A DNA stretch of 64,000 nt, taken from Diplosphaera chodatii (Eukaryota > Chlorophyta > Trebouxiophyceae > Prasiolales > Stichococcaceae). Positions 8,856 through 20,826 of this stretch are shown one piece after another. How positions within the stretch are numbered: position 1 is the first letter of the stretch; each line of letters begins with the position of its first letter. The stretch spans positions 1,364,001 to 1,428,000 of the forward strand of contig JAALGY010000017.1 in NCBI GenBank assembly GCA_032358165.1, read 5' to 3'. A program made the translations under genes and the position numbers. The notes below the pieces were generated by a model. It was not told the origin of the DNA. It worked only from the letters and a program-made list of their open reading frames with translations, and searched no databases.

Positions 8856-11673
8856 ATGTCGACAGATTCGCAAGGAGCGAACAACTCGCAGACTTCGGGC
8901 GCGGCACCAGGCGGCGGGCCTCCCAAGGAACCTCCGGAGCAACAGGTGATCAGTTTGCATGCATGCGTTGATGCTTGTTGAGCGGCCGTGCCGCTGTACT
9001 CCAGACATTGTGGCTGCTCAACGTTAAAAGGCCCGATGTTGCGAGGAGCGTGCGGATGTATCACCGCACCCCTGCCACCTGTCCAGCTAGCTGGGTGTGC
9101 AGGGCCAGGTGCGTTCTGGGCAGCAGATCAAAGACTTCAGGGCGGAGGCCAACAATTACGCCACCACCAAGAGCGTGACGCAGGTCATCTTCACCACCTC
9201 CGCCATCGCCAGCAACGTCACGCTGTGGAACCAAGTAAGGTCAGGGCGGCGTGCCTGCTGCCTGGGGTGCGCACCGTGCGGACGACAGTGGGTTTGGGCG
9301 TCGTCATGCATGTAAGACTCTGGTTGGGGTTCTTGTGTCAACAGAATCAGGAGTGCCAATGCTATAACAGCTTCCCAACACTTGCAGCTCGATGACAAAG
9401 CCGCACGCTTCGGCACACTGACTGCCCTGATCTGGATCTCCGTGGCACTCAATGCCTTCGTCATCCTGCTGGCCACTTACCTCAGCTTCCAGGTCTGGCT
9501 TCCGACTGCACAGTGCGCTCCTGTTCTCACTACACGCTTTGCGCGCTGTCAGTTCTTTGCCGCACAGGCAGGAGCTGGCCACTGCGCCCGATGGTGCATG
9601 AATGGCATGGCATAGCAGGAAAGCACGGCTTGGTCACTTGCTTGTCATGCTACCACCAGCGATACCAACGCCTTTTGCCTGCTCTGCATCTCGCAGAGGC
9701 CTAAGGTAGACCCAGCAGAGGATGCAGCAACAGGTGGCAGACGCGCCCCTGACGGTGTGGCGGCCAGCAAGCACACCGCCGGCTTGCGGAAGAGCCAGAA
9801 GAGCACGCTGTCCTCTGTGAGTGCCAGCTCCATCTGCTGCCATGCTCATAACAGCATCTTGCATCCGTCATACCGCCAGCTCACACCGCGCTGCGCTGCA
9901 TACACCCGAGTCTGAACTCATATCAAGTACTGCACAAGCATGTTGGATGTAATCACGTTCATAATCAATGATGATAACTGATGTTGTCAAATGCCTGCTC
10001 TGCATGTCGCAGCAAACCAAGACAGCCTCAGCCGGAGACGAATTAGCTGATGGAGAGGACAAAGGCACCCACGTCGATGCAGCACTAGGCGTGCCAAACG
10101 GCCAACCTCAGCTCAACCCTGTTGGCTTCGATGCCACCACCACAGAGGGCGGAGGCGTCGCGCTCAAGGATCAGATTGGCATGCAAGACCAGGTGGGTGC
10201 TAATTTGCTGGGCCATGCTCACGAGAGCACCCTGCACTACTAGATGCATTGCCAGTCCATTCGAGCTAGCCGCTGGGGCTGCATGCATTGTGAACCACGA
10301 GCTCATCAAGTATTGTTGCACAGCCAGCCTGCCAACCTTATCCGGTCAAGCTCCCAGCTTAATGCACCGCTTCAAATGCCTACCACACATATTCTTGCAG
10401 CAGCGCAACCAAACATCAGACACATCCTGACAGGGATTAGGTTCCTACCTGCAGAAGCGTGTCGACAGCAGCGAGGCCAAGGATGCTGCCTGGGGGGCTT
10501 ACTTCACCAGACCGGACAGCTTCTGGGACATCCGTGCAAAGAAGCTCAGCCCAAAGACGCCCGACTTCATAAACAAGACCACAAATGAGGCGCGCGTCCT
10601 CCTGCCCGCCTGCACCCTGGATCCTGCTGCACATGCAAGTAGCTTGGCAAGTCCCCTGCCAAGCCGCATTTGCGACCGTCAGGCACCTCACAATACTAAT
10701 ACCGCAAGCTTTTCTGTTGGAATCAATAGGCCCTGTGGCTGGATCGTGCGCCCGAGTGGGTTGATCCCGAGATGAAGCGGCATCACCTGGTAGGCCTTCT
10801 CATATGACAAGTTTGACTCTTACCCATCGAGTATAGGAAAGGAGCAGTATGCAACATCCTCATCATCAGTAACTGGTTGTGGGTCATGACCTGTCATGCA
10901 CGGGTTGCACGCCTTTGTTCGTTGGCACCGGCAGCGTAAGTCCGTCCCAGCAAGCAGGATGTGATCAGCGGGAACAGGCATCCACGGGCCTGCAGCTGCT
11001 GTGCTGACACTCCACATTGTTGCTTTGCATACACCTCAAATTCCTTCTGTTGAGTGCAGGACCTGGCAGAGATGGGTACTGCAGGGTGCTGCTGCTGGAG
11101 CGACGGCACACACAGGCCCTATCACGGCGACGTGGTCGAGGTGTGTGGCGTGAAAGTGTACAGCCGTCCCAACACAAGTCCCAGGTGCGAGGCTCATGTC
11201 AGGTTGGTCTGTGGCCTTCTGTCTGCATGCGTATGAACTGACAACCGCCTGTCCTGCTGCATCCTGGTGCATACGCAGAGCTCTGCCAACTGTTCAAGCT
11301 CGTGTCCGCAGTTGGGCATGCTGTGACCTCGGGTGCTGCGGGCTCTTCCGGGTGGCCGGCACCGGCAAGGTGATCCTATGTGGTGAACAGGTCGCAGCAG
11401 CTGTGTACACCCAGAGTGCTCACCCATTTGACATGCCAGTAGCACACACTGTGCGAGAGTGTACTGCCTGACACCAGCTGAACATGCTGTCACAACACCG
11501 TGCAGGGTCTCGGCATGCTTTCTGTCAACCCGTCAAAGGAGCGCAAGCGGCAGTTCATGACGGCCAGGAACAGCCTGCTGAACGAGGTCATCGGCCTCCT
11601 TGCTGTCACCATTGTGATCATGAACGTCATCATCAGCGCCTTGGCACCCAGCACAAAGCCAGCATGCGGGTAG
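8856..11673 (+). CDS. Ninjurin-like two-pass membrane protein
   Basis: Four exons that join in phase 0 (8856-8945, about 9109-9234, 9388-9492, 11506-11673) give a protein of about 162 residues, close to the usual ninjurin length. The order matches ninjurins: a Gly/Pro-rich polar N-terminus, NNYATTKS (ninjurins carry NxYAxKKS here), an amphipathic stretch with AIASNVTLW, transmembrane helix 1 (LIWISVALNAFVILLATYL), a short basic loop (NPSKERKRQF), then LLNEV and helix 2 (LLAVTIVIMNVIISALAP). Animal ninjurins assemble in the plasma membrane; NINJ1 drives membrane rupture in lytic cell death. Whether an algal member does so is inference. The third intron is 2 kb and contains same-strand exons with a different domain, listed separately; they keep phase 0, so an alternative transcript could include them. 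The start at 8856 is the first ATG in the exon-1 frame. Stop TAG is at 11671-11673. Confidence 0.7.
9697..11140 (+). CDS. OSB-type PDF-motif exons lying inside the ninjurin-like gene's third intron
   Basis: Five blocks read as exons on the same strand as the flanking ninjurin-like exons: 9697-9816, 10013-10196, 10441-10589, 10730-10789 and 11060-11140. The third and fourth together encode a clear PDF motif, WGAYF then FWDIRAKKLSPKTPDF and TNEALWLDRAPEWV. In plants this roughly 50-residue motif binds single-stranded DNA in OSB (organellar single-stranded DNA-binding) proteins. The junction inside it is exact only with a GC donor at 10590; a GT donor six bases later would add two residues. The blocks before it are polar, low-complexity linkers. 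No OB/SSB fold and no own ATG were found, and the phases match the ninjurin exons, so these may be alternative exons of that gene, or a nested gene whose start I missed. The last block (DLAEMG...) is the least certain. Confidence 0.55.
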
Positions 11674-12265
11674 TGCATCCCCACGAGCGAGCAACATCGT
11701 CAAAGTCGGCATGGGCAGTTGGTATGGCGACACATCGTGTTGTTCTCATGCACGCGTGTGTGGCATGCACCAGACACTAGTGAGCCTTGGCGCGCTGTAC
11801 TATAAATCTTCCCTGCTTTCTAGGTCGTATGCTTTTCCAACGCCATGACAACGTCGACTTTATGCTTCAGGCTGCAATGATTGGAACGACTGTTGAACAC
11901 TCTATAGACTGACGAAATACTCAGATCACTACTGATGTTCGAATGCTGGCTGTTGTGTGGTGCACCTTGTTGAAGCTGAACAACTTGCAGCTATGACACC
12001 TGAGATGGTAGCTGCTTCCACAACTCAATATGCTTATAAGACAGCACCACACCATACCAGTGTGTTGCATAGCAGCTCAAGCCTCTGTTACCTGGACAGC
12101 GGACTACATCACATGTACATATATATAGTACAGCCCGCCCGTGACGACAGGACAAGTACGTATCCTAACTGGCTTCGGTCGTCAGACCGACCTCAGCTGC
12201 ATGATCTCATACTATCTGAAACAACCCCACCAGCAGCTGCCATGGCATCTGCACTGCTGGCCACC
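11674..12265. other. Intergenic between convergent ninjurin-like and proline dehydrogenase genes
   Basis: Holds the 3' ends of two convergent genes. A short AT-rich run lies at 12116-12130 (ATATATATAG). No gene or RNA is recognised. Confidence 0.4.
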
Positions 12266-15200
12266 TCAGACTGCAAGAGCAGAGGCTGGCTTGTGGGCGC
12301 TGCTGCTGGCTGTGGGGGTGCACCCGTGCAGCGGGGCGGTCGCCCGGCGCCACAGCTCGCCACGCAGCAGCCGCACCTCCTGGCCCACGCCCCCCATGAT
12401 GTCGCTGTTCTCTTGCGCCCTGCGTACGGGCTTGTGCCTCAGAGTCTCATGGTCCCACAGGCAACAAAACGGTGGCGTGTGACATACATTGCTAGCCACT
12501 GCCAGTGCAAATCTCGCGTTGATATGTCTAAGACTGTTACCTCCTGATTAGGTATGGAAGCGTCTCGTTCAGAGGTCCGTAGGGGAGGTACTTCAGGACC
12601 TGCAAGCCGTGCACCTTGACAGCTTTGCTCGGTCTCACACGCAGCAGATTGCAGTGCATGGCCTGCTCTCATGCAGTCATACGCAGCTCAGAGGTCTCGC
12701 CATTTGTCAAGGGCGGCACCTGGTAGCCATTGTTGGCAAGGGTGTAGGTGGCGCAATCACACATGCCCATGAGCTGCGCAAAGTGGATGCCGGGCTGATG
12801 TGGCGACAGTCCTAGCTGCTGCATGGCCACTGCTGCCGTCTGGATACTGCGCTGGTTGTGACCCGCTACCACCACCTCGGCGCCTGAGCCGGCGGCGACT
12901 TTGCACAGCATGTCAGCCGCGCACCTGCAAACATGCACAGCAGGTTTGGCAGCGCAGCGTTCCAAAGTATAGACCGCCTTTTAGGCTGTGCAGAAGCTAC
13001 TGCGGCAGCTGTTAGCGCACCGGTCATAGCTGGCGTCTGTCGCGGCCTTGGTCTCGTGGATGGGCGACTCATACCCAAGTTGAGCTGCGCGCTGCCGCTC
13101 AAGTACCTTGGTGGACGGGCATATTCAAGCTCAGCTTGACCACGCAGATCCAGGCATACTGCAGCACTTGCAGAGTCGCAATGTTGCACAATATCTGTGT
13201 GTCACAGGATGATGTTTGCTGCCGCACAATGGGTTCCGATGAGCTCTACGACTCACTATGTAGGCTCCACGCACCAACTTGGCACCAAAGTGCCAGCCCT
13301 CAGCATCCGCTCGGGCACTGTCAGCCAGCAGCCTGCAATACAAGGTTGAGCAAATTGACCCTTAGGTCGAGCAACTCGACAGGCATGCTCCGATGACTCG
13401 TACAAGTGATCCTCCCGCATGTGAACCGTTGAAAAGAGCATATCCACCTTGTGACAACACGGTGGCATGTACACCACACCTCTGGTGGGTGTCCTTCCTG
13501 TATGCCTGGAAGGTGTTGTAGACCACAGGCTGCTGCGAGTTGAACTGACGCTGAAGCTCGAGGGCGAAGAGGTCGATGGCCGGCTGGAGGTACGACTGCT
13601 CCGCATCAACCAGCAGCCGCACGCCCGCCTACGATAGTCGGGCCGCACACACTTCCGACACCAGACCATGGACCGTTTGGACGCACATCAGCAGGCAGGG
13701 TTCTGTTGTTCTGGCGAGTGCAGTGAGACACCGATGCAGTGAGACACCCGTGCTGGGCTGGGGTTCACAGCGTATCTGTAGTTACACGTCACATTAGGGT
13801 TCAAGCACCTTGCAGGCGGCTCGGGCCAGGTGGGTGAGGCGGGAGAGGGCGGCGTCCATGAGGGCCAGCTGGCGGTCCGGCAGCTCGCACGGGGGGCGCC
13901 CCGCCGCCAGCGCAGCAGACACCGCCTCCAGCATCTGGGGCTGGCCCAGGGCTGTGACCTGGACGGGCGCAGGAGGCCGCTTGGAGGCGTGCCAACAACG
14001 TGCAGCATCAACACGCAGGCAGCTGGGGCGGCTGTGGTGCATGGACCAGGGCGGTGCCGTTGCAGCCATACATCCACGACCTCGAAATGCCCTTGACGGG
14101 CACAGCTGCTGACCGCAGCGAAGAGTTGACACTCATCTACCTTCACTGCCGCAAAGCCACGGCTGCCCACTGTGCGCGCTGCCCAGATTGACTCCACCAG
14201 CTTCTCCAGATGCTCATCGCGGGCCGCCTGTTTGTGCACTCAGGATGATGCAGGCTTCAGACAGCCATACGTTGCACGGGCAGTGACCTCTGTGGATGCC
14301 ACTTGCAAAGCAAGGTTCCAGACACAGGGCTGGTGGATCAAGAGTCAAATGGCCGACTGCAGAGTCAGTCGGAAGGGCACCTCAGCTGCCTCGTCTCCGA
14401 TGGCCGCCGCCATTGCGTCGCCAACATCTGACTCCACTGAGTATGCGAATATGCTGCCGACACCATTGCCGCGTAAGTGCTGAGCCAGATGACGCGTCTC
14501 CTCTGCTGTCTCGCCTGTGTGCCCAGTTGCACTTTCTCAGTGGACAGAAGTTGCCACCCGAAGCAGCGGCAGCAAGCCCTTAGGTATGCAGTTTGGGCAG
14601 CTGCAGAGCCCTGCGGATACCTGCACAGAAGTGCGCAAACAGGGTGCGCCTGACGGCGGCGTTGATCAGGGTGTTGCCACAAATGGCCTTTAGGCTTGCC
14701 AGGACGGCGTCGGCATTGTCGACCAGCGGCTGCATTGCATGGACACAGGCATGATTCCCAGCGAGCCGTGCACAGACTGCATTTTGAATGACATCGAGTG
14801 CTCGTCACACCAAGATGTGGTTGAGCATCTACATTGGCTGCACCTTGACGGTGCACAGGAGGGAGACGCTCATCGATCGCAGCATCGCAGCGCTGCTGTG
14901 GTTGACAAAGGCTGATTGGGCATCGTCGAACATCAGCTGCGGCGGCGTCCGCCGTGCTGGCTGTCTGCCAAGCATGGACTCCTGGAGCAAGCGACCGCGC
15001 CGCATGGTTTGGTCGACATCCCAGCTGGCGTCGACTGGCACCTGAAGCAAGGCAGCCCAGGCATCAGCACAATGCTCTGGTCCCAAGAGTACTGGATCGT
15101 TGCGCGACTACTAGGGTCGCTCAGCAGGCGCACAAGCTGTAGCTGCAGCACGTCGGCGCCCCCTTCAACTCTATCGCAGTCACAATGCATAAGGTGATAC

Positions 15201-15386
15201 GTCATCACGCACCGCACTCGCAGAGGCTGCCAAGGTTGTGATGTGTGTGGCCTGCACAACTGTGGCTGGGGTTAGCGGCCCAAGGCCTGAGAATGTGACA
15301 TCAGCGCCAAACGCCGGTATCAGACTGCCTCTGCAGGAGCTGTAGCATGCTGCAAACCCTCGCAGTGCGTGCAAACGCCGTGCCAT
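12266..15386 (-). CDS. PRODH: Proline dehydrogenase paralogue without EF-hand (PRODH copy 2)
   Basis: Mitochondrial FAD enzyme that oxidises proline to pyrroline-5-carboxylate. The chosen start (ATG at 15386-15384) opens with MARRLHALRGFAAC, an Arg/Ala-rich presequence like that of the neighbouring copy. In order down the minus strand come LMFDDAQSAFVNHS (about 14930), NTLINAAVRRTLFAHFCAG (about 14640), GNGVGSIFAYSVESD (about 14440), EHLEKLVESIWAARTVGSRG (about 14190), VTALGQPQMLEAV (about 13950), VRLLVDAEQSYLQPAID (about 13600), WHFGAKLVRGAY (about 13270), GAEVVVAGHNQRS and QLMGMCDCATYTL (12880-12750), LKYLPYGPLNETLPYLI (about 12570) and RRAQENSD (about 12400). KLVRGAY and the substrate-binding RRxxEN are intact and splices keep phase, so it looks functional. 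Between GQP...LPDRQ it lacks the EF-hand segment of copy 1. Stop at 12266-12268. Confidence 0.8.
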
Positions 15387-17147
15387 GGAGTACCAATCTG
15401 CACACAGGCAGTCGATCCTTCGGTCTTCGCCTGTTGCGATCCGTGGCTCTCGGGTGGGCACTGATATAACGTCGGTAAGATTGAACACGCCGATGCAAGC
15501 CAACCTATTAGTATCACTCTGAGTGCAAAGGTGGGAAGTGGGGAATCTTCGTTTCGAAACAAAACTACATCAGCACCCTGCAGCACCTGCCAGTTGAGCA
15601 AACCTCATGAGAGCCCCTCCCGCGACCGTCATGCATGCCAATGATTGAAATCAAAACTACAAGCGTGCCCCTTTGCATCCTATATGAGCAAACATCTCAC
15701 GTACCTCTGCAGCTTGGCTGCCTCAGCTCAGCTCGCTGGGGTTTGCCCTGCTGAGCGCGTTGCCATGACACAGGCGCGCCGCGACGCCTGATTGTATTCA
15801 AATATAAGTACTTGATACCATATCAAAGATGTCGGTCGTGCTTCCTGCACCACTTTGTTGCTGCACCTGCGCGTTAACGTTGTTGTGGTCACGTGACTTC
15901 ATCGGGCGGCACCACCGCTGTTGCTGGGCCAGAGGGCTGAGTGCTGTCATGAGCGCCCTGACTCACAGCACCAGTGTGACACAAGGTGAAGCCCTTCACC
16001 AGCTGAGGACGCTCGCCGCGAGCGTGGTACTATGGGACCGCACCATGCATGCCGCACTGGAATGTGAACCGGATCGATCGCGGCGGAGAGCAACCTGATA
16101 GCGTGACGTGCATCCTTTTCGGTATGTTGTTATAACGATTTGGATAGTTGTGGTATGTCCTGGCTTCCGGGTGCTTGAGGTCCTTGCGGGCATGTGACAA
16201 GTCTAGTCTTTGGCCCTGCATCTTCACGGCTGAGACGTGTAAAAGAACCCATGCTGAGGTGCTTGCATACGATCTGTGCCGCGAGCCGCCCTGACTTGCC
16301 GACAGCGTTCCTGTGGCTCATGACATGGGCATGGCAGCAGATAATTCCTTGAGGCAGTAACACCACGCAAAAGGTTTGTCGCGCAACAGCTTTCAGTAGT
16401 CTGCAGGCTGCTTTGCATACTGCTGCACTGAGCGCGGACAGCACGAACCTGCAGAGGCCATGGGAAGGCGCCGCCCTCCGATCACAATCGTGATCAGTCC
16501 ACTTTTGCCCGGCTGACACGATTGGAACTGCACCCCGATCGTCCAGTCGAACGAGCAAAGGGGTCACCTGGGTTGTGCTGGTGAGCTGCCTTGTGGCATC
16601 CAACTTGCACACAGATGAGAACTGATGAGTCAAGATGCGATGCTTGGTGGGTTGCGATTCTCTTGCACTGCTGAACGGTTCCTGGGTTCACTCTAGCCTC
16701 ATCTACATCATCAGCAGACTATGCAGCCCCTGCAACATGCCGATGCCACCGTCCTTTCCGACAGTGTGCCTCCAGGAGGGACGCATCAAGGGCAGCCAGG
16801 AGCTGTGAGCTCGCCAACTGCAAAAGATGTGCCCAGATGGCAGCCACAGCCGGGGGACGCAGCGGACAGCATACGGCAGCAGACAGCACGCCAAACCAAC
16901 TGTGTCACACGCTCTCAAAGGATCAAAACAGTACCCCTGCCCTGCACGTGTTTGCAACCCCTGATAGTCCAGTCTGCAGTTGTCGAGCGCAAGAAAGACA
17001 GATGTGTTGCAAGGGTATCTCAAGTTGTGAGTGTGGCACCCGCAAGTCGCACCAGTCAGCAGGTGCCACTACCCACCCCGACGGTTGCCAGCAGGGCGAG
17101 TCAGGCCATGAGCCACGGTTGCCCACCGGGGCATGCAGCTGAGTATG
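15387..17147. other. Intergenic between the tandem proline dehydrogenase genes
   Basis: About 1.75 kb with only short unrelated open frames on both strands. It must contain the promoter of copy 2 and the 3' end of copy 1. I see no domain, RNA or mobile element in it. Confidence 0.4.
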
Positions 17148-20100
17148 TCAGTAAGGGCTGCGGGACCCATGCGCCGTCGCCACATTGACCACAGTGGTCT
17201 TCGGCTCGTATGATGAGCCGAGGAGGGGAACATGGGACGTGAAGCGGCGCCACAGCTCGGCCCGCAGGAGGCGCATCTCGTGGCCTGTGTTGACCAGGTC
17301 CTCAGATCAGGGGCTGGCATTGGGCAACATTGTATTTGATCATTTCTGAACATGATAATCTCAATGTCGCCAGGGGTGACGATGGAAAAGCGTACCAACT
17401 CCGCCAAGCATGTCGCTGTTCTCCTGTGCCCTCCGAATAAGGTACGGCATGGTCTCCTCGATGGGCCCAAATGGCACATACTTGTACCCCTGGACATGAA
17501 GCACCAAGCTGGTAAGCAACGGCCGAGGCCATGTCACAGCAGATGCAACATTCCTGGACACTGAGGCGCATTGGCATGGGTAGCGCCTGACCAATGATTC
17601 ACTGACTCATCACTCGGGCGCACCCGGTAGCCGTTGCGCCCCAGGGTGAAGGTCAGGTGGTCGGCCATGCCGAGGAGCTGCCCCATGCACACGCCGTTCT
17701 GGTCGGGCTCGATGCCCAGCTGGCCCATGAGCGCCACGGTGGCCTCGATGCTGGCCTGGTTGTGCGTCGCCACCATCACCTCCGCACCGTGGCCCGCCAC
17801 ATGCTCCAGCACCTCCGCCACGCACCTGGGCGCAGCAGTCCCCATCAGCATGGGCAATGAGAGGCAGCTGTGCGCACAAGAGAAGTCGGTGTGTAATGGC
17901 GAGGCATCTTGGCCATTACCAGTGCAGCAGTGCAGCGAGCACAAGCAGCACGCTGCTGCTGCTGTGCCACAGGAACAGACGCAGTCTGCCATCCGTCACT
18001 GATCTGTGGCAAGGGATGGCCCCAGCAAAAGAGTGCCCGCCCTGTCAAGCTACAGATGCACAAACCTATTATAGTTGAGGTGCGTGTCCTCGATGGTGTC
18101 GTGGATGGGCGAGGGGGTGCCCATCTGCGATGCCCGTTCCCGCTCCAGCACCTGCGCAGTTCCCACTAAAGATTGCGGCACGCGCTTCTGTTGGAGACGC
18201 GCGAGATAGCAATCAACGACCATTGATGACCATCCAACTGCTACATGCGGATAATTTCAGAGTCTGGGAGTCAAGCAGGAAGGCTAGGATGACATGACGG
18301 TGCAGACATCAGCCTCGTCGTGCAAGGAGCAGGCTCACCATGTATGCGCCCCGCACCAGCTTCGCACCAAAGTACCAGCCCTCCCGCCGGGCGCGCTCCA
18401 TGTCCATCACCAGCCTGAGCAGTGGCAAGAACATGTCTAGGTCTACGTGACAGCCTTAGCAGCAGTGCCTGATCAGACGGGTCGATCGTTCAATACACAA
18501 GTGCAAGATCTGCGAGAATGTGTGAACACCACAGGCTGCAGCCGCACCGCTCGTGCGAGTCCTTCAGGTACGCCTGGTAGGTGTTGTAGATGGTGGGCAC
18601 ATCCTTGTTCCAGCGCCGCTGCAGCTCCACAGCCGCGTGGTTGATGGCCGGCTGGAAGTAACTGTGCTCCGCATCGATCATCATGCGCACCTTCGACTGT
18701 AGTGACACAGCAGGCAAACTGTTAGGGCCTTTGTCAGTGATGCAGATGGTCTGAGCATGCCGCTGAGCAACATACATTGAGATGCTGCATCTTCCGTTCA
18801 ACAAAACAGGCTGCAGGCGGCCAGCTCTGCTTTCAGCTGCTGAGCACGGCAGCAGTATACGCTCTGCTACCAACCACAGCACCCTCACCTCAGCGGCGAC
18901 CTCGGCGAGGCGCGAGAGGCGGCCAATCATGTTGTGCAGCAGCTGCAGCTCGCGCTCGGTGAGCGCGGAGCGTGACAGCGGACCCGCCACCCGGCAGTGC
19001 TTGACCAGCAGCGGGATGTCGTCCAGCTTCAGGCGCTGGCTCCACGACAGGTAGTCCACCACGCCCGACTTCCTCACCGGGTCTGCATGCAAGTTGCAGC
19101 ATGGTGGACCAACAAACACCTGGAGTCCTCCCAAGCGCTTGGCATGATCAGCCTGACAGCCGCTGCATGTCTGACAGCTCCACATTGCCGACATGCCCTC
19201 CATGTTGTACCTGAGCCCTCACTCTCCAGGGACGTGAAGATCTCCTGCAGTCGCTCTGGCGTGGCGTCCGAAAACAACTCCCCGTAAACCTACATGGCAC
19301 TTGTGACGTGAGCACAGCGCAAAACATGGTGACATAAGGGTGTTGGCAATGTCTCCGAGAACAACAGGGTAGCCTTGTGTGGCAGCAGCAAACCGCATGC
19401 AGTGAACGTCATCTTCAATGGTTTGCCCACCTTCTCAAACTCGTCGCGGGTGACGACACCATTGAGATCCTCGTCAAAGCGGCGGAACAGGTTGTGCACA
19501 GCATTCAGGCTGTCTGACACACGTTCCAGCAGCTTTGGCTGCCCCAGCGCCGTCACCTGATCGTGGCGAGAAGAGGCAACAGCATGAAGACCGCTTGGCA
19601 GGTTGTGGGGTATGCCCAAGCCCCAAGAAACCAGGTGCGGGAAGACATGCTGCACACCCAAATTTGCTTCTTTCAATGTTGTACCTTGATGGCTGCATAG
19701 CCCTGGCCCTCGCTGGCAGCCGCTGCCTTGATGGACTTCAGGAATGTGTCCATGTGGCGGTCACACTTGGCCTGCATGCATGCACAGGAGCTCAGCCCGG
19801 CACCTGCCTGCCAGCATCACAGGGCGCATGCGTCCTTGCACCAGTATGACGCCTGCGATGCTCAGCACCCCACCTCAGACTCGTAATCGAAAGTGCGGGC
19901 GATGATGTGCTCGTTCTCGGGCTCGCGGGAGGCGGGCCCGCCCTCTGACTGCACATCATCCTCAGCCGCGTAGTCCAGAATGCCGCCAATCCCATTCTTG
20001 TACAGGTAGTGCAGTGTGGGCTTGATGTCGTCTCCAGTTTCACCTGTGACTCGTGTTCAGCCCATTGACGCCGGACTTGTGAATGCCTGCCAGGTGGAAG

Positions 20101-20826
20101 CTATTGCACCCGCTCACCCTGTACACACAACCCTGCAGATCCTAGATGTGAGAATCTTACCGGCACAGAAGTGCAGGAAGAAGGTGCGCTTGATGATGGC
20201 ATTCACCAGCGTCCGTCCAAATACCATCTTCAGCCGTCGCAAGATTGTGTCCGCATACTTTACCATCGGCTGCAAGTGGAGCAGCAGGTGCTTGATGCAG
20301 TACATATGCAGAGTGAAAAGCTGTTGCAACCACTGCATGCGCTGCTGCATGCAAGCACAGCATACTGCTGTCACCTTGACGGAGCACAGGGAAAAGACGG
20401 CCAGCGACCGCATCATCGACAGGCTGCTGTGTGATGCAAACGCCGCCTTTGCATCGTCGAACTGCAGCGGCGGCGGTGGCACACGCGGGTTCTCCCATTC
20501 GAAATCCCTCAGGTCGCGCACCGGCACATCGATCGAAGGCAGTGGCTCCTGCTCAAATCACCAGACTTGTCAGCTAGATGCAATGCACCTGGCAAACATG
20601 CGGCAAACTAGGGTTTGCGGAGGCGCTGCACAGCACCAGCACCCACCGCAACGGCGGCATAGGCGGCCTGCGAGGCGAAAGTTGTGGGAGTCTGCGAAGG
20701 CCCAATGATGAGCTGCGCTGACGACCAGGAGGCTGCTGCCAGGCAGGCAGGCCGCACCCCCGCCTGGCGCTGCACCACCTCAGCAGCTGCTCTGCTGGCT
20801 GCGAGCACTAGCAGGCGCTGTGCCAT
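17148..20826 (-). CDS. PRODH: Proline dehydrogenase with EF-hand insertion (PRODH copy 1)
   Basis: Mitochondrial proline oxidase. The start is taken at ATG 20826 (MAQRLLVLAASRAAAE, presequence-like); an in-frame ATG at 20859 is possible. Blocks down the minus strand are LQFDDAKAAFASHSSL (about 20460), GRTLVNAIIKRTFFLHF (about 20200), LHYLYKNGIGGILDYAAEDD (about 20000), RHMDTFLKSIKAAASEGQG (about 19740), VTALGQPKLLERVSDSL then the EF-hand loop DEDLNGVVTRDE (about 19470), two linking exons (ELFSDATPERLQEIF; SGVVDYLSWSQRLKLDD), RMMIDAEHSYFQPAINHA (about 18680), WYFGAKLVRGAYM (about 18370), HGAEVMVATHNQASIEATV and LLGMADHLTFTLGRNGYRV (17800-17620), and YLIRRAQENSDMLGG (about 17430). Metal ligands at loop positions 1, 3, 5 and 12 are acidic or Asn, so calcium control is plausible. 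The last exon ends at stop 17148-17150. Some eukaryotic PRODHs carry such an insertion. Confidence 0.85.

Noticed and set aside
16721..17188. A 155-codon plus-strand frame between the two proline dehydrogenase genes
   Set aside because: It has no recognisable domain, runs into the last exon of PRODH copy 1 on the other strand and has a biased composition.
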